A DNA stretch of 43,886 nt from Chryseosolibacter histidinae (GCF_018598225.1 NZ_JAHESF010000050.1:1-43886); one strand, 5' to 3'. Positions 1 to 9,632 are shown, counted from the stretch's first letter. The notes: generated from the letters alone by a model not told the origin. Translations and numbers: made by a program.

Positions 1-190
1 GGGTACGGCAATACACGCGCGGCATTTAGGGCGATTTGTATTTTGGAAGTTATCAAAGTTTTCATCAAAAACCTCCAAAATCGCCGTCATGATTTTTCGC
101 TGTAACAAACGATCACCCGGCATATCTGGTCTGTTGCTTCCCCCCTCCTGCCAATGCACGTTGCCGGTTTTTCTCCCTAAAAGTCTTTTC

Positions 191-1942
191 TCATATCACC
201 TTTTTGAACTTCACCCTTCCAAAAAGCACCATCGTTATCGCATGCTTGTCTTTGGTATCGAATACCAATGAAGCGCCATCATCCGGATTGACAAACGCTC
301 CTTCTCCCCCAACCGGAAGTACTTTATACCGGTAGCCCCTGTCATTGCCATACAAGATGCCTTCTGTCACATCAAATTTGATCTTCCATTCTTTGTTATC
401 AGCATTCATGTATTCACCTTCCAAAAGTTTCAGGTATTCGATAGGAACTTTTTTGATCAGGTCATCTGTCTTTACGCCATTGTCTTTTAATATTTTGATG
501 CCGTTTTCATTACCTGGATTTAACCTGACGGAGGTCTTGTAATTTTCGATGGCCTCTGTTTTGTTTCCAAGCGCCATCAGTGCCTCACCATAGCTGTCAA
601 AAACATTGGCTGATTTGGGAAACGCTTGTGTATTGAGTTTAAAAATGGCTGCTGCTTCTTTCACTTTACCCGATTGCAGGAATTCGTATCCTGTCCCGTT
701 CATTTCGTTTTCATTGAGGTAGTACCCGTCGGAATCTTTGATGCCTTTGTAATATTCAAGCGCAGCCGGAATTCCGTCTTTCTCTATCCTGTCAGCCAGT
801 GAATAAGCAACCGATCTTTTTGGAAGGTCGTAAGTTTTGTCATAAAGAATTGCGGCGATGGCATTGGTCATTTCATTGAGAGGAGCGCCTCCCGTGTTAT
901 TCAATAACACAATGAATGATTTGTCCGAGGGGATCCGGGTGATCTGTGTGTTAAAGCCGTTTATCCCGCCTCCATGGCTAATGGTCCCTATTCGCTCCGC
1001 TGTGTTCCCCAAGGCGATCTCACCAATGCCCCAACCATAACCATAATAGCTTCCGCCTGATGGAATGTGTTTTTTAAATAACAGCTCCATATTTTCCTTC
1101 CGCAGCAGCTGATTGCCGTACAATGCCTGATCCCAGAGATACAGGTCTTCCACTGTTGAATACATGGCTCCGGCAGCGTGTGGAACTGACATGTCAATAA
1201 AACCTGCATTGAAATAATGCCTTCCATTTTTCTCATACCCATGAGCCCGGTTCTTCAGCAAAGGTTCATGATGGTCATACCCGGTATTATTCATTTTGAG
1301 CGGGCTAAGAATGTTCTCTCGCAAAACCTGCTCGTAAGATTTACCCGTTACTTTCTCAATGATGTAACCCAGTACTAAATAACCTGAATTGCTGTAGGCA
1401 AATTTTTTCCCGGGCTCGAATTGCAGCGTTGAGTCGGCAAAAGTAGTCACAAGCTGCAGGGGACTGTAAGAATTACGCATAACGTTCTTGACGAACCCCG
1501 GAAACGCGGTCATATTCGGAATTCCGGAGCTGTGCGTGAGCAGGTGATGGATCGTAATGACATCTCCGTTTTTTTTAGGGTAGTCAGGCAGATAGGTGGA
1601 AATGGGAACATCTAATTTCAATTTACCTTGTTCAACCAGTTGCATGATCAGCATGGCGGTAAATTGTTTCGTGATGGAACCTAACCTGTGTTTTGTGTCG
1701 GGCTGGTTGCGGATATCCCATTCCATATCAGCCAGTCCAAATCCCTTTTTGTAAATAACTTGACCTTTTTCAGCGACCAGCACTGAGCCATTGAATTTTC
1801 CATAGTCAGCGTATGCACTTACGAGCTTATCGAGCTTATCAGCTTTGGCTTGTCCATACGAGACATTAAAGATCCCTGTTGCGATAAAGACACCCAGGAA
1901 AACGGTGCGGATAATTGTTCTGTTAGATTTACCCATCATCAT
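191..1942 (-). CDS. Serine hydrolase, class C beta-lactamase/DD-peptidase family, with TPR tail
   Basis: This is a 583-residue secreted serine hydrolase of the beta-lactamase class C / penicillin-binding protein 4* family. A hydrophobic N-terminal signal segment ends near residue 30. The active-site triad motifs are visible: SITK at 89-92 (nucleophile Ser89, Lys92), YSN at 183-185 and HGG at 323-325. After the hydrolase domain (about 35-365) comes a region with TPR-like helices (about 410-480), then a short beta-rich C-terminal domain. This arrangement is common in Bacteroidota; such proteins are usually esterases or peptidases rather than true beta-lactamases, so the substrate is not predictable. 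Three consecutive ATG codons open the gene; the first was taken. It lies 84 bp downstream of the YceI gene on the same strand, so the two may be co-transcribed. Confidence 0.93.
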   Translation of the reverse strand: MMMGKSNRTIIRTVFLGVFIATGIFNVSYGQAKADKLDKLVSAYADYGKFNGSVLVAEKGQVIYKKGFGLADMEWDIRNQPDTKHRLGSITKQFTAMLIMQLVEQGKLKLDVPISTYLPDYPKKNGDVITIHHLLTHSSGIPNMTAFPGFVKNVMRNSYSPLQLVTTFADSTLQFEPGKKFAYSNSGYLVLGYIIEKVTGKSYEQVLRENILSPLKMNNTGYDHHEPLLKNRAHGYEKNGRHYFNAGFIDMSVPHAAGAMYSTVEDLYLWDQALYGNQLLRKENMELLFKKHIPSGGSYYGYGWGIGEIALGNTAERIGTISHGGGINGFNTQITRIPSDKSFIVLLNNTGGAPLNEMTNAIAAILYDKTYDLPKRSVAYSLADRIEKDGIPAALEYYKGIKDSDGYYLNENEMNGTGYEFLQSGKVKEAAAIFKLNTQAFPKSANVFDSYGEALMALGNKTEAIENYKTSVRLNPGNENGIKILKDNGVKTDDLIKKVPIEYLKLLEGEYMNADNKEWKIKFDVTEGILYGNDRGYRYKVLPVGGEGAFVNPDDGASLVFDTKDKHAITMVLFGRVKFKKVI

Positions 1943-2026
1943 GTTAGTGTTGTTTTTGATAACGTGCCGCCTATGCTTCAGAAGAATTCTGATACCAAAA
2001 GTTATTACTTTTTTGTGGATTGCGAC

Positions 2027-2689
2027 TTATTTTTTTGCTACGATCTTCATATCGAATTCAATGTTATCCGAAATGGCTTCGTCAGCCAGATCGGCGAAGA
2101 ACTTCCCTGATCGGTAACGGACATCCCACTGGGTCCGGTCGATGCTCACTTTGCCATTTGCAGTAACAGTTCGTCCATTGACCTCTACTTTGGCTGGAAA
2201 AGTAACTTCGCGTGTGATGCCTTTAATGGTCAGGTTTCCTGTAACGTTTATATTTCCACCGTCTGCTGGCGCAACCCTGGTAATGGCGAATGTCGAGGTG
2301 GGAAATTTTTGGACATCAAAAAAATCAGGATCTTTTAGATGGTTGATAAGGTTATTATCACTCCCATGGCGCTCATCTGCAATGGTATTCATGTCCACTT
2401 CAACGGCGCCACCCACCAGCTGGCTTTTTTTAACGAGCAATTCACCTTTTGACAGCGAGACGTACCCATTATGACCACCCTTATTGGCAAATACCATGGA
2501 ACATTTCCATTTTACGACACTTTCCTTTGTATCGATCACATATTTTTCATTGGCGGTATGGGCCGCGTATACGAAGCTTACCGACGCACGGTCTTCATTT
2601 TCCGGTTCTGCGGGTCCCTGGTAAGCGGAGAACAAAGGAGCAATAATGACGATTGAATAAACGAATGATATTTTTTTGAAAGATTTCAT
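2027..2689 (-). CDS. YceI family lipid-binding-like secreted protein
   Basis: A 220-residue YceI-domain protein. YceI proteins are periplasmic lipocalin-like barrels that bind isoprenoid or polyprenoid lipids. The signs here are the YVIDTKESVVKW opening strand after the signal peptide, a central HLKDPDFFDVQKFP motif and the GNLTIKGITREVTFP strand pair, in the usual order. The reading frame stays open further upstream, but the start at 2689 is preferred because it is followed directly by a typical signal peptide (MKSFKK plus a hydrophobic stretch), and the upstream extension is unlike any secreted protein. Its start faces the start of a membrane-bound winged-helix regulator 87 bp away, so that regulator may control it (inference). 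Confidence 0.93.
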   Translation of the reverse strand: MKSFKKISFVYSIVIIAPLFSAYQGPAEPENEDRASVSFVYAAHTANEKYVIDTKESVVKWKCSMVFANKGGHNGYVSLSKGELLVKKSQLVGGAVEVDMNTIADERHGSDNNLINHLKDPDFFDVQKFPTSTFAITRVAPADGGNINVTGNLTIKGITREVTFPAKVEVNGRTVTANGKVSIDRTQWDVRYRSGKFFADLADEAISDNIEFDMKIVAKK

Positions 2690-2776
2690 AAATAAAAATT
2701 GTTTTAACTTCACGTATCCAAACCTACGCAACCACGTTGCTGCCCATTGTAAATGAACTGTAAAAAGAAGTGTAAA

Positions 2777-3944
2777 ATGCGTGTAAATTCTGCTTTTAAG
2801 GGCTTTTTGAATAACCGGATGGTAATGAGCTTCGGCATTGCCATAGTGATGCCCGCCATTTTTTTTATCGCCTCGTCTTTCACAGAACACCCAGACCGGG
2901 AGTTGCGGGCGAAGCAGGTGAACCTGATGATCCGTCTGATCGGCCATCGGTTGCTGCTGCAGGCCGGTGACTCAACCTCGCGTGTATTACCGGTGACCGA
3001 GCCTAAAGAAGGCACGTTTCTGCTCGAGTTCGAAAATGGATTCGTTTTTAGCCACGACTCGCTCCATGGCGCTGTCACAGAGCCTGCTTCCAAAAACACA
3101 GTTCCCTTCCGGTTACACCGTTACAGTACTTGATTGCAAGGAAGCCGATATCATCTATGGTTTCCTGGTAAGCAATACCTCACCAGACCTCCTGCCATGC
3201 AAGGGCAGACAAGAGCCCGTGGGTTGTTACATCATCGAATTTGCCTTTCCTGATTTTTATAAGAGCATAGAACAGAAGAAGACTGACATCGGCCAGCTGG
3301 CAAAAGAACCCAGGTCCGCTAACGTTGATGCTGCCGAAGCCAATCCAAAACTTGAAGCAGTCAAAGCAACAATCTTCAACGCTGACAATGAACAGCTCGC
3401 GGAAGAGGTCAAATCAACTGGTTCACAGGAAATCAATCCAAAACGTGAGGAGATCAAACCGGCAACCTCCGAATCTCCATTGATCAACCTGATTTACAGT
3501 GGCACGCTGGTGATGTTCAGTGTTACGCTGTTGATTGTACGTTTCGGGAATGTTTTTAAACCGGTGCGTGTACAGGATAAACACCCGGCTGCCATAAAAG
3601 AGTCCGTTCAGGAATTGGCCTCGCTGGGGAAATTTTTATTTGATGTGGAGGGCCAGCGTTTGTTATTAGGAAGTGAGGTGATCAGCCTCACCGACAAAGA
3701 ATGCAAGGTCCTCGAACTGCTCCACAAAAGTTTCGGCGAGCTGATCCCACGCGAAACCCTGATGCAGAAAGTGTGGCTCAACGAAGGTGTCATCACCGGC
3801 CGCAGCCTCGACATGTTTGTCTCTAAGCTTCGAAAAAAATTAAGCAGCGACCCTGAGCTGAGAATAACGAATGTGCATGGTAAGGGGTACAGGCTTGAAA
3901 ACTTTTTATCTTTGGAGAGCGCCAACCAACACCCTGAGATTTAA
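2777..3944 (+). pseudogene. Membrane-spanning winged-helix (Trans_reg_C) regulator, interrupted by a frameshift
   Basis: Two overlapping frames together make one protein of about 389 residues. Frame one (from 2777) gives an N-terminal membrane segment and the first half of an extracytoplasmic domain, through HPDRELRAKQVNLMI to FSHDSL. Frame two continues with SQSLLPKTQFPSGYTV, a Cys-bearing domain, a second membrane helix (3480-3550) and a C-terminal OmpR/ToxR-type winged helix (about 3640-3905, ending VHGKGYRLENF). The best join skips one base, the second C of CTCC at 3064-3065, giving DSLMALSQSLLPKT. This is either a disabling mutation or a sequencing error. The start at 2777 is preferred over 2753 because an AAAAGAAG stretch precedes it by 6 nt. 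The topology suggests that an extracytoplasmic signal is transmitted directly to a DNA-binding domain. It is divergent from yceI. Confidence 0.8.
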
Positions 3945-4213
3945 ACTTTAAAGAACTTCCAGGGCAATGCCTCCGGCCCGGGCTCTACATTACAAGTCCG
4001 GCCCCGCTCCTTCCAACGCACTTCGGGCTTTCCATTTCGATCCCTATTGCTGATGATCCACCAGAACATGCAGGCGGTTGATAATTCAGAGACACAGCGC
4101 ACGCCCTTGTAATCTCGATACTTTTAGCTACCTTTATTTTATGAGCCCATCCATAGACGACATCGTCTGCGGATGGGTTTTTTTGTTTTATCTCGACTTA
4201 AAAGAGAACCGTC
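3945..4213. other. Spacer before the three-gene operon
   Basis: No coding sequence is evident. The first part is GC-rich and resembles degenerate non-coding repeat sequence. The second part is AT-richer, and a weak TACCTTTA resembling the Bacteroidota -7 element (TAnnTTTG) lies near 4129. A strong hairpin terminator follows at 4145-4184. Confidence 0.4.
4145..4184 (+). terminator. Rho-independent terminator
   Basis: CCCATCC (4146-4152) pairs with GGATGGG (4171-4177). Inside it AGACGA (4155-4160) pairs with TCGTCT (4163-4168). A seven-T run follows. It lies 200 bp after the winged-helix regulator and 30 bp before the next gene. It therefore either ends the regulator transcript or acts as a leader hairpin if the operon promoter is upstream of it. 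Confidence 0.85.
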
Positions 4214-5131
4214 ATGCCCCCACCGAGAACCTTCAGCCTTAAAAAAGACTGGCCGCGATTGCTTTTGTTGTACATCGCCCTGGTGATTGCGAACTACTGG
4301 TTTGCAACGCACATTACCATGTCATTGATGGCGCAGCGAATTGTTCAGATTACCTCGGCGTTTTTTGCAGTGCTGGCCTTCATCGCTGGCTTTATGAACA
4401 GCCAGGAAGAAGACGACGTTGCAGCAGCCCGCCGGAATATATTTCTGTGGTGCATGGATCGCACGCGACTGATGTATCTGTACAGTGTACTGGCGGTGGT
4501 CATCCTCTTTGTTTCATCAGTTACGCTCGAACCAGAGGAAGAGGCGCGGGTGAACGTCTCTACCTCCGGCGTGATAGATGAAAACGATTACAGCGACGTT
4601 GAAAAAAGCGCTGTTGTTAGCTTTCCCAGGCTGATCTGGCCGTGGGGATCGGTTTATTATGTAAACGCCATCGGATATATGCCCGATACGGTAAGGCTTT
4701 ACCCATGGAATACTACTTTCTGCACGCTTAAGCGGGAGCCAATCATTTTTGTCGGCATTCTGGCGCGGCCCGGCTTTTATAAAGATGTTAAATTTTCAAT
4801 CATACGGGATGATGAACGCGTCGTGCAGGCCAATGACAAAACTTCGCTGCTCATCAGCACCAAGGAAAACAAGATGCCTACCGGCCTGGTGGAGATGATC
4901 AAAACTAAGATCATCAAAGACCTTCCGCTTCCTCCCTCGCGCCGCGACTCCATGATTGCTGTCATGCTCGACGATTGGCAGGAAGTTGTACATCACACGC
5001 CAGGCCGCCCCCTGGTAAATGGCGACCGCGTGATCGTGCATGCATTGCTCGATGAGCAATCACAGGTCCCTGATACATTGATCATCGATGGCGACAAACA
5101 ATTTTATGTAACCTTTCTTCCCAAACGTTAA
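4214..5131 (+). CDS. Hypothetical membrane protein, first gene of an unknown three-gene operon
   Basis: I do not recognise this 305-residue protein. It has two adjacent N-terminal hydrophobic helices (about 14-30 and 40-60), a charged loop (SQEEDDVAAARRN), a third helix (about 93-107) and then a soluble domain of about 195 residues that is probably extracytoplasmic, rich in beta strands with two Cys. AAAGAG upstream of the ATG is a plausible ribosome-binding site. The stop is 9 bp before the next gene, and the third gene overlaps the second, so the three are almost certainly one transcript. The shared context suggests an envelope function (inference). Confidence 0.75.
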   Translation: MPPPRTFSLKKDWPRLLLLYIALVIANYWFATHITMSLMAQRIVQITSAFFAVLAFIAGFMNSQEEDDVAAARRNIFLWCMDRTRLMYLYSVLAVVILFVSSVTLEPEEEARVNVSTSGVIDENDYSDVEKSAVVSFPRLIWPWGSVYYVNAIGYMPDTVRLYPWNTTFCTLKREPIIFVGILARPGFYKDVKFSIIRDDERVVQANDKTSLLISTKENKMPTGLVEMIKTKIIKDLPLPPSRRDSMIAVMLDDWQEVVHHTPGRPLVNGDRVIVHALLDEQSQVPDTLIIDGDKQFYVTFLPKR

Positions 5132-5140
5132 CCTCCTCCC

Positions 5141-5920
5141 ATGAATCGAAAAAAAATCCTTGTGCTCCTCCTGATCAGTTGTGCGTTGGCTGGACATGCA
5201 GCGGAAAAGCCTGTGATCCGATTGCAGGTACAGCTGAACGATGATGAGATCGTTAACAAGTATCGATTAAAAATGCCCATGCTGGAGATGGAACGCATTG
5301 TGGGCGATAGCATTGCAGCCTTCCTCAATGAAAGAGTATTGGTATTCCAGTTCAGCACACAAAAACCCTCGTCGCAGGTGTTGCATATCAACTTTAAAAA
5401 AACGGACAACAGCCCGCTGTATGGCATTAAGTTTCAGCTCTTACTCTCCGGCGCTGATAACGCCTCCCCTTGCCTTTGGCCTTGCGTAGACATGTTGCGC
5501 TACTCGGACTTCCTCAAAGACGAACCCACCCACTTCATTTCAACACTGATGACCGCATTCAAAAATTCTTTCAACAAAGACGAGCTTATCGAAAAACAGC
5601 TGGGGCATGTCACCATTGGCAACTTGGCCCGCCCTGACTTCAATAATCAACATTGGATCCTCAACGTCACGCACAGGGAAATGACCATCGGCGAACGAAC
5701 GGAGTTCAGAGTGAAGCACGTGGACAAGGACAATAATTATGTCCTTTTCTCCTCGGAAGTCGTGTCGCGCGACCTCAGGAAGAATATTGTCCTTGACCTG
5801 ATGACCGGCGACAGGAATAAATTCAATTCCAACATTTGCAAAGGCCTTGAAGGGATCCAGATAATCAAAGTATTCAAGATGACACTGCCTGAGGCAACCG
5901 ATAACTACAACAACCGATGA
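5141..5920 (+). CDS. Hypothetical secreted protein, second gene of the operon
   Basis: A 259-residue protein I cannot place in a family. It begins with a clear signal peptide (MNRKK, then LVLLLISCALAGHA) with a probable cleavage after AGHA. The mature part is mixed alpha/beta and has two closely spaced Cys in SPCLWPCVD. Two internal segments look like alternating beta strands. The gene sits 9 bp after the membrane protein gene, and its TGA overlaps the ATG of the following gene, which indicates translational coupling. No enzyme motif was seen. Confidence 0.75.
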   Translation: MNRKKILVLLLISCALAGHAAEKPVIRLQVQLNDDEIVNKYRLKMPMLEMERIVGDSIAAFLNERVLVFQFSTQKPSSQVLHINFKKTDNSPLYGIKFQLLLSGADNASPCLWPCVDMLRYSDFLKDEPTHFISTLMTAFKNSFNKDELIEKQLGHVTIGNLARPDFNNQHWILNVTHREMTIGERTEFRVKHVDKDNNYVLFSSEVVSRDLRKNIVLDLMTGDRNKFNSNICKGLEGIQIIKVFKMTLPEATDNYNNR

Positions 5921-8091
5921 AAAGATATCTTCTATCGCCGATGGTTGCTTTCACGCTGCTGCTAACCTGCAAACCGGCGCTGCACGGCCAGCATTCGAAA
6001 AGAAATGATTTTGACAGCACCATGAATGTCATAAAAATGAGCATTGCTAGACAGGAGTGGAAACTCGCTGAAAGCGCCATTCAAAACCTTGAACGCGCAT
6101 CGTTACCCAAATCTAAGGCGCCCGAAATTCTTTTCATTCGCGGATATTTATACCAGCGTGAGGCATCGGTTGAGACCGATAGTGTAAAAGAACAGGAGCT
6201 CATGGCCCGCGCGCTCTCAACCTACCTGCGGGCCAGCGATCTTGCCCCGCGCAACGGCAGCCTCCATCAGAATATTGCCATCCTGTACGCGCAACAGAAC
6301 AAAACCACCGATGCCATTGCCAGGATGCAGCTGGCGTACAGACAGGAGAAATTACCTGCGTATAGCAGTTTCCTGGGCGACTTGTATATGCAGGCAGGAC
6401 AGTACGATTCCGCCCGGCGGTTCTACGAGCAGACCATTAAAGATGATCCGTTTAACGAGCCCGTTTACGACAGGCTTCAATATGTTTACCGCCGTGTTAA
6501 TGTCAGCCCCGATGACGTGTTGACACTATGCAACGAAATGTGTAAAACCGGACATACCCGGGTTGCAGCTACGATGATGGCAGATCTGGTCAGGCGAAAT
6601 TATAAGGATGAAGCACAACAGAAACAGGTTGAGCGCGCATTCGTCTGGTGGGTTAACTTGCTGGGAAGACGACAGGCCGCGAACAAACACTTCACAAAGG
6701 TCTTCGACATCCCTTGGGATCACCCAGCCTATCAGGAGCTATTGGAAGTATGGAGAAATCCAGAGCGCTATCCTCGCATGGACTGGTGGCTCCGTGACGT
6801 GCCGTTGAAGCTCTCGAACGATCTTACCGTCATACCGATAGAAGTATTCGTCGGCGCCCTCCAGGAACTGGGCGGTCAGCTGATCGAGAAAGACAGCATT
6901 GCGGTGGGCGTTGACGTATACCTGCGTGCATTCGAGATCATCGCCGGGCGAAATGAAGACGCAGTATCGACAAATCGCGAATCGCCGGATATCTTCTTTG
7001 AGGCCGCCAACAACCTCGGTGTGGCATATGCGAGATACCCCTCGATTGATCCCGGTGGAATTCGATTCAATTCATTGGCGAACAGATTACTCTTCGGCAA
7101 AGGCGAAGCCTACCGTAGCAACAATAGAAAAGCGATAGCAAAATTCCATACAACTCTCGGCGTGATCTATGCTACCAAAAAGGAATGGGACCAGCCAAAC
7201 CCGGCCAATGGCATTTTTCAACTCGAGAGAGCCATTGCCTGTGCGCCGGAAACGCAAAATACGGCATCGCTTAAAGTGTTACTGGCAGGTGGGTATCTGA
7301 AAAAGCAAAACTTCGATGCTGCGCGCAATATGCTGCTATTGGCGGCAGGCGACTTCTTAAATGACGATAACCTGTCCACTGCATCGCATGCGCTTGCCCG
7401 GTACGATTCTATCCAGGGCGATAAGCATGCGGCGGGCTTTCGCGACCTCAGCAAGATCATCGCATTCCGGAACCAGATACCGCGCCTGACAAGTGCTTCT
7501 TTTCAGGATGTAGATAAGTTGAACGACGCCATCGATAGCCTCACACAGGGCAGCGCACTCCCGGCGAACTTTTACAAAATACAACGCTTCAAAATATTAT
7601 CCGATTGTGGAACGCGTGCCATTAAGGTTGACGACAGTGATGCGGCCACAGTGCTGCACATCAAAGCGCTGAAACAAGCCAGCGAGGTGGACAACATGGG
7701 AAATTTGAATGACTTCAACAGGCTGAACCAACAGCAAAAGACAATCAAAGAGTCTATACCATTTGAGGGCAGGTCAAGACCAGAGACCATTAAAAGATCG
7801 CAAAGCAGCTTGCAAGGCGTTAAAACGTGGCAGGCACCGGCGCCCGGCAATGACCGTGGCGAGCAGCTCCAAATGAAAACGGATGTGCTGGTGGCAGCGC
7901 AGGTGGCGGATGTTATCAATGAACAGGCAGCAACGTCTCCCGAACAAAAACCTCAGGTGGTCATCAATCAAACTGAGAACACCGTAGAGATTCGTCACAA
8001 TGCAACACCCGGCAAAACACTCAAGCGCGAACTCGAAAAGCCGGTTAAAAAAACGGGCATGGACATCCAATATAAACGGACACCTCACTGA
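5917..8091 (+). CDS. TPR-rich exported protein, third gene of the operon
   Basis: A 724-residue protein with a short N-terminal hydrophobic segment (about 6-22, ending before CKPALHGQ) that may be a signal peptide. Helical repeats of the TPR type run from about residue 25 to 200, including a unit around SSFLGDLYMQAGQYDSARRF, and again near 400-500. The C-terminal 130 residues are polar, of low complexity and probably disordered. TPR proteins act as scaffolds, so this could assemble the products of the two upstream genes. The ATG overlaps the preceding stop (ATGA). The operon ends with a terminator at 8164-8193. Confidence 0.8.
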   Translation: MKRYLLSPMVAFTLLLTCKPALHGQHSKRNDFDSTMNVIKMSIARQEWKLAESAIQNLERASLPKSKAPEILFIRGYLYQREASVETDSVKEQELMARALSTYLRASDLAPRNGSLHQNIAILYAQQNKTTDAIARMQLAYRQEKLPAYSSFLGDLYMQAGQYDSARRFYEQTIKDDPFNEPVYDRLQYVYRRVNVSPDDVLTLCNEMCKTGHTRVAATMMADLVRRNYKDEAQQKQVERAFVWWVNLLGRRQAANKHFTKVFDIPWDHPAYQELLEVWRNPERYPRMDWWLRDVPLKLSNDLTVIPIEVFVGALQELGGQLIEKDSIAVGVDVYLRAFEIIAGRNEDAVSTNRESPDIFFEAANNLGVAYARYPSIDPGGIRFNSLANRLLFGKGEAYRSNNRKAIAKFHTTLGVIYATKKEWDQPNPANGIFQLERAIACAPETQNTASLKVLLAGGYLKKQNFDAARNMLLLAAGDFLNDDNLSTASHALARYDSIQGDKHAAGFRDLSKIIAFRNQIPRLTSASFQDVDKLNDAIDSLTQGSALPANFYKIQRFKILSDCGTRAIKVDDSDAATVLHIKALKQASEVDNMGNLNDFNRLNQQQKTIKESIPFEGRSRPETIKRSQSSLQGVKTWQAPAPGNDRGEQLQMKTDVLVAAQVADVINEQAATSPEQKPQVVINQTENTVEIRHNATPGKTLKRELEKPVKKTGMDIQYKRTPH

Positions 8092-8163
8092 GCCAGGCTA
8101 TTGTGCTACTCCTCCTTTCCCTGGCGGTCATTCCACTTGACTATGACTTGCACCAAATCAACA

Positions 8164-8193
8164 AGGCTGCCCCGACCTGGGGCAGCCTGTTTT
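8164..8193 (+). terminator. Rho-independent terminator of the three-gene operon
   Basis: A perfect 10-bp stem (AGGCTGCCCC at 8164-8173 with GGGGCAGCCT at 8179-8188) has a GACCT loop and is followed by GTTTT. It lies 72 bp after the stop of the TPR gene. Confidence 0.85.
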
Positions 8194-8226
8194 CGCTCGC
8201 CTCGCCGTTGTCAGTGTCCTCGCCGT

Positions 8227-8244
8227 TGTTGGTCTTCACCAACA
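8227..8244. terminator. Small hairpin between convergent genes
   Basis: TGTTGGT (8227-8233) pairs perfectly with ACCAACA (8238-8244) across a CTTC loop, 26 bp beyond the stop of the convergent TerD gene. No T-run follows, so it is a weak terminator candidate. The sequence CTCGCCGTTGT occurs twice just before it. Confidence 0.4.
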
Positions 8245-8269
8245 AACCACCAACCACCGGGCTCACCCA

Positions 8270-8893
8270 CTAAACATACGCCGCGCTGATATCCCGGATA
8301 CACTCCGGAATGTTCCGCGCACGGATCGGCTCACCAACCGACCTGAAGTCCCACCCCGAATTGGTGCGTACAAGCTTTCCGAGCACCATCGACACATACC
8401 CTTTAAAGGTCTTGTCGGTAGCCACGTTGAACGTTGCCAGCTCTTCGAGGTCGTTGGGATTCGTGGAGTCGATGATCCGGATCTTGGCATACGGGATCGT
8501 CTCGAAGGCCTGCTGCTCGAAAGAATTCAGGTAAAACACCACCTGATCTACTTCGGGATTCAGTGTGCGCAGGTTTACATGAATGGTCTCGTTATCGCTG
8601 CCATCATCCCCGTACCGGTCTCCCACCCTGTCGTCGCCTGAATGCCGTACGGCACCATCCGTTGAACGCAACTTTTTATAGTACACGTTGTCGATCACAC
8701 GTTTGCCGCTGACCATGGCCACCGAGCTGTCGAGGTCTACCGCCGTATTGCTGAAGGTAATTCCCCAGAGCTGATGCCTGATCGTGCCCCAGTTGATGCC
8801 CACCATCACCTGCGACAGCACGCGCCCTTTTTTCTCCAGCGAAATGCTTGAGCCCTTCGCGAGATTGATACCACTTTTTTTGATCAGGTTCAT
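8270..8893 (-). CDS. TerD family stress protein, divergent copy
   Basis: A 207-residue TerD-domain protein. It opens with the usual MNLIKKSGINLAKGSSISL strand pair and has the central calcium-binding-type acidic motif region (STDGAVRHSGDD, then DGSDNETI), followed by VYFLNSFE-like and IRIID strands. TerD proteins are cytoplasmic calcium-binding proteins of the Ter stress system (tellurite, phage and membrane stress). This copy is longer than the next gene, with an insertion near residues 35-55 and a C-terminal extension. The upstream TerD gene ends at 8895, so the start at 8893 leaves a 1-bp gap; an in-frame ATG at 8902 would overlap it by 8 bp. Either way the two genes are coupled. Confidence 0.92.
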   Translation of the reverse strand: MNLIKKSGINLAKGSSISLEKKGRVLSQVMVGINWGTIRHQLWGITFSNTAVDLDSSVAMVSGKRVIDNVYYKKLRSTDGAVRHSGDDRVGDRYGDDGSDNETIHVNLRTLNPEVDQVVFYLNSFEQQAFETIPYAKIRIIDSTNPNDLEELATFNVATDKTFKGYVSMVLGKLVRTNSGWDFRSVGEPIRARNIPECIRDISAAYV

Positions 8894-8894
8894 A

Positions 8895-9455
8895 TTATAC
8901 ATATCTGTCTACAAGACCTTGAATACCTACGTTACTTCCTTCACCGATGGCAACGAACTCCCAGTTCGCGGCATCGGACCTACGCAATTTTCCGAACAGC
9001 ACCTCCGTGGCATACGAAGCATCCGCGTCCAGGTCGTACACGGCGATCTCTTCTTTCTTCTCCACATCCACGATACGGATATACGCGTCCTTCAGCTTAC
9101 CGAAGTTGTGCGCACGTGCCGTGGCTTCGTGAACCGTAACATACACCAGCACCTCCTGCGCTTCGGGCTGGATCTGCTTCAGGTTCGCCAGGATCAGCTC
9201 GTCATCGCCTTCACCCACACCGGTACGGTTGTCACCCTGGTGTGCGATACCGCCATCGGGTGTGCGCAGGTTGTTGTAGAAGATGAAGTGCTGCTCTGAC
9301 AATAACTTACCATTGGCGCCCAGCACGAACATCGAGGCATCCAGGTCGAGCGACTGCGTCATCAGCTCCCATCCCAGACCGATGTAGATCTTCGACAATT
9401 TCGGGTTTGCTTTTGTCAGGTTGATAGAACCACCTTTTTTTAAATTGATAGACAT
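8895..9455 (-). CDS. TerD family protein
   Basis: A 186-residue protein of standard TerD length. It shows the MSINLKKGGSINL opening, LGWE, LDLDASMF, and the acidic calcium-site motif GDNRTGVGEGDDE, as in characterised TerD. The start at 9455 is chosen over the longer frame because the protein family begins with this motif. It is directly followed by a second TerD gene and preceded by a PspA-like gene on the same strand. TerD and PspA both belong to envelope stress responses, so the three probably work together (inference). Confidence 0.94.
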   Translation of the reverse strand: MSINLKKGGSINLTKANPKLSKIYIGLGWELMTQSLDLDASMFVLGANGKLLSEQHFIFYNNLRTPDGGIAHQGDNRTGVGEGDDELILANLKQIQPEAQEVLVYVTVHEATARAHNFGKLKDAYIRIVDVEKKEEIAVYDLDADASYATEVLFGKLRRSDAANWEFVAIGEGSNVGIQGLVDRYV

Positions 9456-9492
9456 AGTTGTTTGGTTATATTCGGTTATAAATTGTTTCACT

Positions 9493-9632
9493 TTGATTAT
9501 ACATGATTAACATGATTTACAGGGATTAAAGGCAGATCGTCGAGCCGTCTGTTTCATTCTGAGATCCTCGGATGAATTTGAAAATCATGTTCATCTGAGA
9601 TACTTTAATCCTGGTCAGTTAATCCTGATCAC
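9493..9632. repeat. ATGATTAAC / CAGGATTAA inverted repeat pair
   Basis: Between the PspA and TerD genes, 9496-9530 holds tandem words ATGATTAAC and ATGATTTAC (9-nt spacing). At 9604-9630 stands the opposite-strand word, read on the minus strand as CAGGATTAA and occurring twice at 14-nt spacing. The second array begins exactly at the TGA of the PspA-like gene. Confidence 0.6.
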
